NCBI GenBank assembly: GCA_007126855.1
Contig: SLAK01000071.1
Coordinates: forward strand, 1 to 9,934
Length of the DNA: 9,934 nt
Direction of reading: 5' to 3'
From: Dehalococcoidia bacterium
GTDB lineage: Bacteria; Chloroflexota; Dehalococcoidia; Tepidiformales; Tepidiformaceae
Each line of letters starts with the position of its first letter. Within the stretch, counting starts at the first letter, position 1. Shown piece by piece: positions 5,958 through 9,934 of the stretch. Position numbers and translations under genes: made by a program. The notes below the pieces were generated by a model. The model was not told the DNA's origin. It was given only the letters and a program-made list of their open reading frames with translations, and made no database searches.

Positions 5958-7358
5958 ATGACAACTAGCGAACGCCCGCGGACGGTGGGAGAACTCCGCG
6001 CTTCAGGCTACAAAACGCTTCCTGTGCGGGAAGAAATGCGCAAAAACCTGATCGACAAAATCCGCAAGGGAGACGAACTCTTCCCCGGCGTCTTTGGCTA
6101 TGACGAGACGGTTATCCCGCACATCGTCAACGCCATCCTTGCCGGGCAGGACATCATCTTCCTCGGCGAGCGCGGCCAGGCAAAATCTCGCATCATTCGT
6201 TCCCTTGTCGCGCTGCTGGATGAAGAAACCCCCATCCTCGCAGGCTGCGAAATCCCCGAAGACCCCTTCGCCCCAATCACGCGCCAGGGTCGCGATATCC
6301 TTGCCGAAAAGGGCGATGACGCTCCCCTCGAGTGGCTCTCCCGCGACCAGCGCTATGGCGAAAAGCTCGCCACCCCGGACATCACCATCGCCGACCTCAT
6401 CGGCGAAGTCGATCCCATCAAGGTCGCCGAAGGGAAGTACCTCTCCGACGAACTCACCATCCATTATGGCCTGGTGCCTCGCACCAACCGTGGCGTCTTC
6501 TGCATCAACGAAATGCCCGACCTCGCCGAGCGCATCCAGGTGGGCCTCCTCAACATCATGGAAGAGCGTGATGTCCAGATCCGCGGCTACCGCGTCCGCC
6601 TGCCGCTCGACGTCTACGTCGTGGCAAGCGCCAACCCCGAGGACTACACCAACCGGGGACGCATCATTACGCCGCTCAAGGACCGCTACGGCGCCCAGGT
6701 CCGCACGCACTACCCGATCAACATCGAGCACGAGATCGACATCATGGATGCGGAGTCCCATCCCGTCCCGGCCGATTTCGACGTCATCGTGCCCGACTAC
6801 ATGAAGGAAGTCATTGCCGAGATCAGCCGCCTGGCGCGCCGCAGCCCCGACGTCAATCAGCGCTCCGGTGTCAGCGTCCGTGCCAGCATCGCCAACTTCG
6901 AAAGCATGCTCGCCAACGCCCTCCGCCGCAGCATCGTCGCCAACGACGATGTGGTGGTCCCGCGCGTGAGCGATCTGCCCTTCGTCATCCCCACCCTGCA
7001 GGGCAAGGTCGAATTCGAAACCGTCGAAGAAGGCCGCGAAGACCAGATCATCGAAAAGCTACTCCAGGGGGCCGTTGCGGCCGTCTTCAACCGCAACTTC
7101 AACGTCGGCGAGCTCGAACCCATCATCCAGCGCTTCAAGGCCGGCGTCTCCGTCGAAGTTGGCGACATGGTCCCCAGCCGCGAATACGAGCGCCTGATCA
7201 AGGACGTCCCCGGCCTCGACGCCGCCATTGAGCCGCTGCGCGGAAACCGCAGCCCGGCCGAAACCGCAGCCGCAATCGAGTTCCTGCTCGAAGGTCTCCA
7301 CCTCAATAAGCGGCTCAACAAGGACCGCGTTGGAGCGCGCGTGCAATATCGGGGATGA
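5958..7358 (+). CDS. AAA+ ATPase, magnesium-chelatase ChlI/MoxR-like
   Basis: Cytosolic ATP-driven remodelling protein of 466 residues. Members of this family usually work with a von Willebrand A (VWA) protein to load metal or remodel a target. Walker A is GERGQAKS (70-77). The Walker B region is GVFCINEMPDL (179-189), with the catalytic Glu185 and Asn184 in place of the usual Asp; I recall this Asn as typical of this subgroup. Sensor 1 is VVASANPEDYTNRG with Asn226, arginine-finger candidates are Arg233 and Arg243, and Arg308 in VSVRAS is a sensor 2 candidate. The C-terminal 160 residues are helical. It does not look like a photosynthetic Mg-chelatase subunit, which is about 340 residues and sits with BchD/BchH. 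ATG at 5958 follows AGGAG by 11 bases. The next gene overlaps by ATGA; no VWA gene is adjacent, which is unexpected. Confidence 0.88.
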   Translation: MTTSERPRTVGELRASGYKTLPVREEMRKNLIDKIRKGDELFPGVFGYDETVIPHIVNAILAGQDIIFLGERGQAKSRIIRSLVALLDEETPILAGCEIPEDPFAPITRQGRDILAEKGDDAPLEWLSRDQRYGEKLATPDITIADLIGEVDPIKVAEGKYLSDELTIHYGLVPRTNRGVFCINEMPDLAERIQVGLLNIMEERDVQIRGYRVRLPLDVYVVASANPEDYTNRGRIITPLKDRYGAQVRTHYPINIEHEIDIMDAESHPVPADFDVIVPDYMKEVIAEISRLARRSPDVNQRSGVSVRASIANFESMLANALRRSIVANDDVVVPRVSDLPFVIPTLQGKVEFETVEEGREDQIIEKLLQGAVAAVFNRNFNVGELEPIIQRFKAGVSVEVGDMVPSREYERLIKDVPGLDAAIEPLRGNRSPAETAAAIEFLLEGLHLNKRLNKDRVGARVQYRG

Positions 7359-7942
7359 ACGTCGACATACGGCCGTTGCCGCTGGAAGGCCCCCGCTTCG
7401 ACGCGGCAATAGCCGTCTATGCCGCCGCTTTCGCCCCGCCGCCCTATAGCGACCCCAACCGCGGCCGCGAAGTGCGCCAGCGCATCCTCGAAGTCCACCG
7501 CAAGCGGCGAGGCTTCCGCGGCCTTGTCGCCACGCTCCCCGGTGGACCCGTCGTCGGCATGATCTACGGCTACCACGGCAGCCCCGGCCAGTGGTGGCAC
7601 GATGCCGTCGTCCGCGCCGTCGACCGCGACACCGCCTCCCGCTGGTTCGGCGACTCCTACGAGCTGGTCGAAGTCGCCGTGGACCCTCGCTACCAGGGCC
7701 ACGGGATCGGCCAGCAGCTCATCGCCGCCCTCCTGGAAGACCGCGACGAAGCCACCTGCGTGCTCAGCACCCGCACCGACAGCCGCGCCCACCTGCTCTA
7801 CCGCCGGCTTGGCTTCCAGGTCGTCCACGTCATGACCTTCAGCCCCAACGGGGCGCCCTTCTACGTCATGGGCCGCCGGCTGCCCTTCGAACCGGAACTG
7901 GCCCGCGCGGGCTCGCACGGCTCCGAGGCAGTTGCCCCCTGA
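7355..7942 (+). CDS. GNAT-family N-acetyltransferase, translationally coupled to the AAA+ ATPase
   Basis: Predicted acetyl-CoA-dependent acetyltransferase of 195 residues; the substrate is unknown. The core is VEVAVDPRYQGHGIGQQL (105-122), with the Q-x-x-G-x-G loop at Gln114-Gly117-Gly119, followed by AHLLYRRLGF at 145-154, the usual acetyl-CoA-binding helix and turn. Residues 1-100 hold a long variable front with YAAAFAPPPY and a WWHD stretch (80-83), likely part of the substrate side. The start ATG overlaps the ATPase stop as ATGA (7355-7358), a typical sign of translational coupling, so the two proteins are made together. It is not a close copy of the other GNAT gene at 2021. It might acetylate the ATPase or its target, but that is a guess from position. 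Confidence 0.86.
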   Translation: MNVDIRPLPLEGPRFDAAIAVYAAAFAPPPYSDPNRGREVRQRILEVHRKRRGFRGLVATLPGGPVVGMIYGYHGSPGQWWHDAVVRAVDRDTASRWFGDSYELVEVAVDPRYQGHGIGQQLIAALLEDRDEATCVLSTRTDSRAHLLYRRLGFQVVHVMTFSPNGAPFYVMGRRLPFEPELARAGSHGSEAVAP

Positions 7943-7978
7943 CGCGCGGCCGGCGTTCGCCATTTCGCCCACGCCCCG

Positions 7979-7984
7979 TACCAT
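7979..7984 (+). promoter_or_regulatory. Putative -10 box (TACCAT) giving a leaderless HAD mRNA
   Basis: TACCAT lies six bases before the GTG at 7991, the same spacing as TATTAT before the LysM gene. A weak -35, TTCGCC (7956-7961), stands 17 bases further upstream. There is no ribosome site. Support is positional only. Confidence 0.35.
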
Positions 7985-7990
7985 GGCCCC

Positions 7991-8647
<657 letters not shown>

Positions 8648-8740
8648 ACGGGGCGGCAGCGTTGATAGGCGTTGGTTAGGTTTCCGCGCTGCGCCGTTTC
8701 ACTCTCGTCACGGTGCCCTTTCTAGGGTGGATGGCAGGCG

Positions 8741-8788
8741 GGCGGCCTTCCATCTCCAATGCCCGCATCTTGCCAGGCACGGGCCGCC
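8741..8788 (+). promoter_or_regulatory. Long-range stem in the leader of the small membrane protein gene
   Basis: GGCGGCC at 8741-8747 and GGCCGCC at 8782-8788 are exact inverted repeats with a 34-base loop. TGGCA (8732-8736) and TGCCA (8771-8775) offer a competing pairing. The stem ends six bases before the ribosome site. It may be chance in this GC-rich stretch. Confidence 0.2.
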
Positions 8789-8794
8789 AGCGTG

Positions 8795-8802
8795 AAAGGA
8801 GG
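8795..8802 (+). promoter_or_regulatory. Strong ribosome binding site AAAGGAGG
   Basis: AAAGGAGG ends eight bases before ATG at 8811. It is the most complete Shine-Dalgarno in the window and makes this short gene credible. Confidence 0.85.
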
Positions 8803-8810
8803 CTGACACC

Positions 8811-9035
8811 ATGCCAGCACTCGCATTGAGCATCTTCCTCATCGCCATCGGGGCGATCCTGACCTTCGCCGTAACCGTAACGGTCACGGGCATCGACCTC
8901 GCGGCCGTCGGCGTCATCCTTATGGCCGCCGGTGGCCTCGGCATCGTGCTCTCGTTGCTCTTCCTGGTGAGCTTCGCGCCATTCGGACGGACTCCGCCGG
9001 AAGACGAACCGCGCGGTCACACGCATACGCACTAG
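8811..9035 (+). CDS. Small two-helix membrane protein (DUF6458-like)
   Basis: Integral membrane protein of 74 residues with no known biochemical role. Helix 1 spans about 4-21 (ALSIFLIAIGAILTFAV). A short turn, VTVTGIDLAAVG, leads to helix 2 at about 31-55 (VILMAAGGLGIVLSLLFLV). The soluble tail is acidic and then ends in the histidine-rich HTHTH, which might bind metal or may be incidental. The pattern of an IAIGAIL first helix, a V-x-V-x-G-I/V-D turn and an ILM-x-A-G-x-x-G second helix resembles the small DUF6458 family best known from actinobacteria; I am only moderately sure of that link. It has a very strong ribosome site. It stands alone between the HAD gene and the aminotransferase gene, with 163 bases upstream and 177 downstream. 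It is too short for enzymatic function; stress or envelope roles are guesses. Confidence 0.78.
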   Translation: MPALALSIFLIAIGAILTFAVTVTVTGIDLAAVGVILMAAGGLGIVLSLLFLVSFAPFGRTPPEDEPRGHTHTH

Positions 9036-9066
9036 CCCCTTGCGCTGCCGCGACCGCGTAGCTGGA

Positions 9067-9089
9067 GGCCGGGTCCACAGGGCCCGGCC
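9067..9089 (+). terminator. GC-rich hairpin, probable terminator of the small membrane protein gene
   Basis: Ten-base arms 9067-9076 (GGCCGGGTCC) and 9080-9089 (GGGCCCGGCC) pair with one T-G wobble around an ACA loop. The hairpin begins 32 bases after the stop at 9035. Only TT and then GC-rich sequence follows, so there is no U-tract; it may be a weak terminator or a palindromic repeat unit. Confidence 0.45.
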
Positions 9090-9166
9090 TTCGCGCGTAC
9101 GCTGCCGGGGGAGTAGCGCTTGCCCGGCGACGGTGCACAATGGCATCCGTGACGGCGGCGCGGCCG

Positions 9167-9188
9167 GGCCCGCCACAGGCGCCGGGCC
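9167..9188 (+). repeat. Second hairpin with the same CCACAGG apex
   Basis: GGCCCG (9167-9172) pairs with CGGGCC (9183-9188), and CC-ACA-GG forms the tip with a three-base bulge (9180-9182). The alternative outer pairing is GCGGCC (9160-9165) with GGCCGC (9185-9190). Its apex CCACAGG is also the apex of the hairpin at 9067-9089. It lies directly upstream of a TATCAT box (9191-9196) and the ribosome site of the aminotransferase gene. Confidence 0.35.
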
Positions 9189-9202
9189 GCTATCATCGCC
9201 GT

Positions 9203-9207
9203 GGAGG
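9203..9207 (+). promoter_or_regulatory. Ribosome binding site of the HemL-like aminotransferase gene
   Basis: GGAGG ends five bases before ATG at 9213. TATCAT (9191-9196) just upstream could be a -10 box, but no -35 hexamer is seen at the right distance. Confidence 0.7.
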
Positions 9208-9212
9208 TACCC

Positions 9213-9934
9213 ATGGGCATCGAATCGCGCTACGTCGAAGGCCACCCCCGCTCCGCCGCGCTCTACAAGCGGGCTTCGAACTCGCTGCCGAGCGGCGTGA
9301 CCCACGATGCCCGCTTCCAGCGCCCCTTCCCGCTCTACGTCGACCGCGCGGCCGGCCCCCGCAAGTGGGACGTCGACGGCAACGAGCTGGTCGACTACGT
9401 GATGGGCCACGGCGCGCTCATCCTTGGCCACGCCCACCCGGCGGTGACCGAGGCCGCCGCCGCCCAGGTGGCGCGCGGCAGCCACTACGGCGCGAGCCAC
9501 GAGCTCGAAGTGCAGTGGGCCGAGGAGGTCGTCCGCGCGGTGCCCTCGGCCGAGGTGGTGCGCTTCACCAGCTCCGGCACCGAGGCCACGCTCATGGCCC
9601 TGCGCCTGGCCCGCTCCGTCTCCGGCAAGCCCGGCATCCTCAAGTTCGACCGCCACTTCCACGGCTGGCACGACTACGTCATCTCCAGCTCGCGCTATGG
9701 CGCCGCCGCCCCCGCCGGCGTCCCCGAGAGCACGCTCGACAGCGTCGCCGTCGTTGCCCCCGAGATGCACGTGGTCCGCGAGACCATCGCCGCCCGTCCC
9801 GAGATCGGCGCCATCATCGTCGAAGCCTCCGGTGCCAGCATGGGCACCGTCCCACTGCCCGGCGGCTTCCTCCGCGAGCTGGCCGACTTCTGCCGCGAGC
9901 GCGGCATCCTCTTCGTGATGGACGAAGTGGTCAC
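9213..9934 (+). CDS. HemL-like class III aminotransferase (C-terminus beyond window)
   Basis: PLP-dependent class III aminotransferase, of which 240 codons are visible. It is closest in pattern to glutamate-1-semialdehyde 2,1-aminomutase and its paralogues. The opening, with SLPSGVTHDARF (24-35), matches the HemL LPGGVNSPVRAF region. Other landmarks are DVDGNELVDYVMGHGALILGH (53-73), the PLP phosphate loop SSGTEAT (120-126) with MALRLAR, FDRHFHGWHDY (145-155), and FVMDEVV at 234-240, where Asp237 should pair with the PLP ring. The catalytic lysine lies outside the window. The stretch SSSRYGAAAPAGVPES and the acidic patch EASGASMGT (204-212), in place of HemL's EPVAGNMG, suggest a paralogue rather than the tetrapyrrole enzyme. 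It has a GGAGG ribosome site, and its GC content is higher than on the left of the window. The exact reaction is not determinable here. Confidence 0.85.
   Translation, partial: MGIESRYVEGHPRSAALYKRASNSLPSGVTHDARFQRPFPLYVDRAAGPRKWDVDGNELVDYVMGHGALILGHAHPAVTEAAAAQVARGSHYGASHELEVQWAEEVVRAVPSAEVVRFTSSGTEATLMALRLARSVSGKPGILKFDRHFHGWHDYVISSSRYGAAAPAGVPESTLDSVAVVAPEMHVVRETIAARPEIGAIIVEASGASMGTVPLPGGFLRELADFCRERGILFVMDEVV

Noticed and set aside
8672..8700. TTGATA as a -35 box for the small membrane protein gene
   Set aside because: The hexamer 17 bases downstream is CGTTTC, not a -10 match; TAGGGT at 8723-8728 has no -35 partner.
8869..8889. Imperfect 21-base palindrome built on CCGT-A-ACCGT
   Set aside because: It lies inside the coding sequence and follows from the repeated Val-Thr codons of the VTVTVTG turn; no second copy is near.
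8676..9770. A 364-codon minus-strand open frame over the small membrane protein and aminotransferase genes
   Set aside because: It is antisense to well-supported genes, has no recognisable domain and is an artefact of GC-rich third positions.

Overview
The window is a gene-dense stretch of a high-GC bacterial chromosome. C-ending codons dominate, Shine-Dalgarno sequences of the GGAGG type precede several genes, other genes look leaderless, and one intergenic gap carries a degenerate AATSGCN-type heptad repeat. Together with the gene families seen (a ChlI/MoxR-like AAA+ ATPase of the GVFCINE type, an M20 PepT-like peptidase and a DUF6458-like small membrane protein), this suggests Chloroflexota (Dehalococcoidia/Tepidiforma-like) or, less likely, an actinobacterium. 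The taxonomic call is inference only. I found no rRNA, tRNA, insertion sequence, CRISPR array or phage gene. The content is mostly housekeeping.

Layout, left to right. (1) 1-788, minus: secreted three-LysM lytic transglycosylase, cut by the left edge inside its catalytic domain. (2) 926-2482, plus: DAHP synthase (aroF type, first step of the shikimate pathway) followed nine bases later, in the same frame, by a GNAT acetyltransferase. (3) 2479-3234, minus: tyrosine-phosphatase-like protein whose stop codon overlaps that of the GNAT gene. (4) 3340-4422, plus: M20 metallopeptidase, convergent with (5). (5) 4459-5714, minus: probable two-gene operon of an unrecognised 139-residue protein followed by a 261-residue ACT-domain protein with a GAF-like second half. 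(6) 5809-7942, plus: a near-consensus sigma-70 promoter, a leader of about 115 nt that can fold, an AAA+ ATPase, and a GNAT gene that overlaps it by ATGA. (7) 7991-8647, plus: HAD hydrolase. (8) 8811-9035, plus: 74-residue two-helix membrane protein. (9) 9213 to the right edge, plus: HemL-like class III aminotransferase, truncated.

No single pathway links the genes. Units that probably work together are DAHP synthase with GNAT, the 139-residue protein with the ACT/GAF protein, and the AAA+ ATPase with GNAT. Sampled sequence lines rise in GC from about 58-63 percent on the left to about 73-78 percent beyond position 7360, so the right third may have a different history or context.

The points most worth a second look are the foldable leader in front of the AAA+ operon, that ATPase's lack of an adjacent VWA partner, the heptad repeat filling the 4423-4458 gap, the divergent DAHP synthase, and the ACT-GAF-like fusion. 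I did not find a convincing new multi-gene system.
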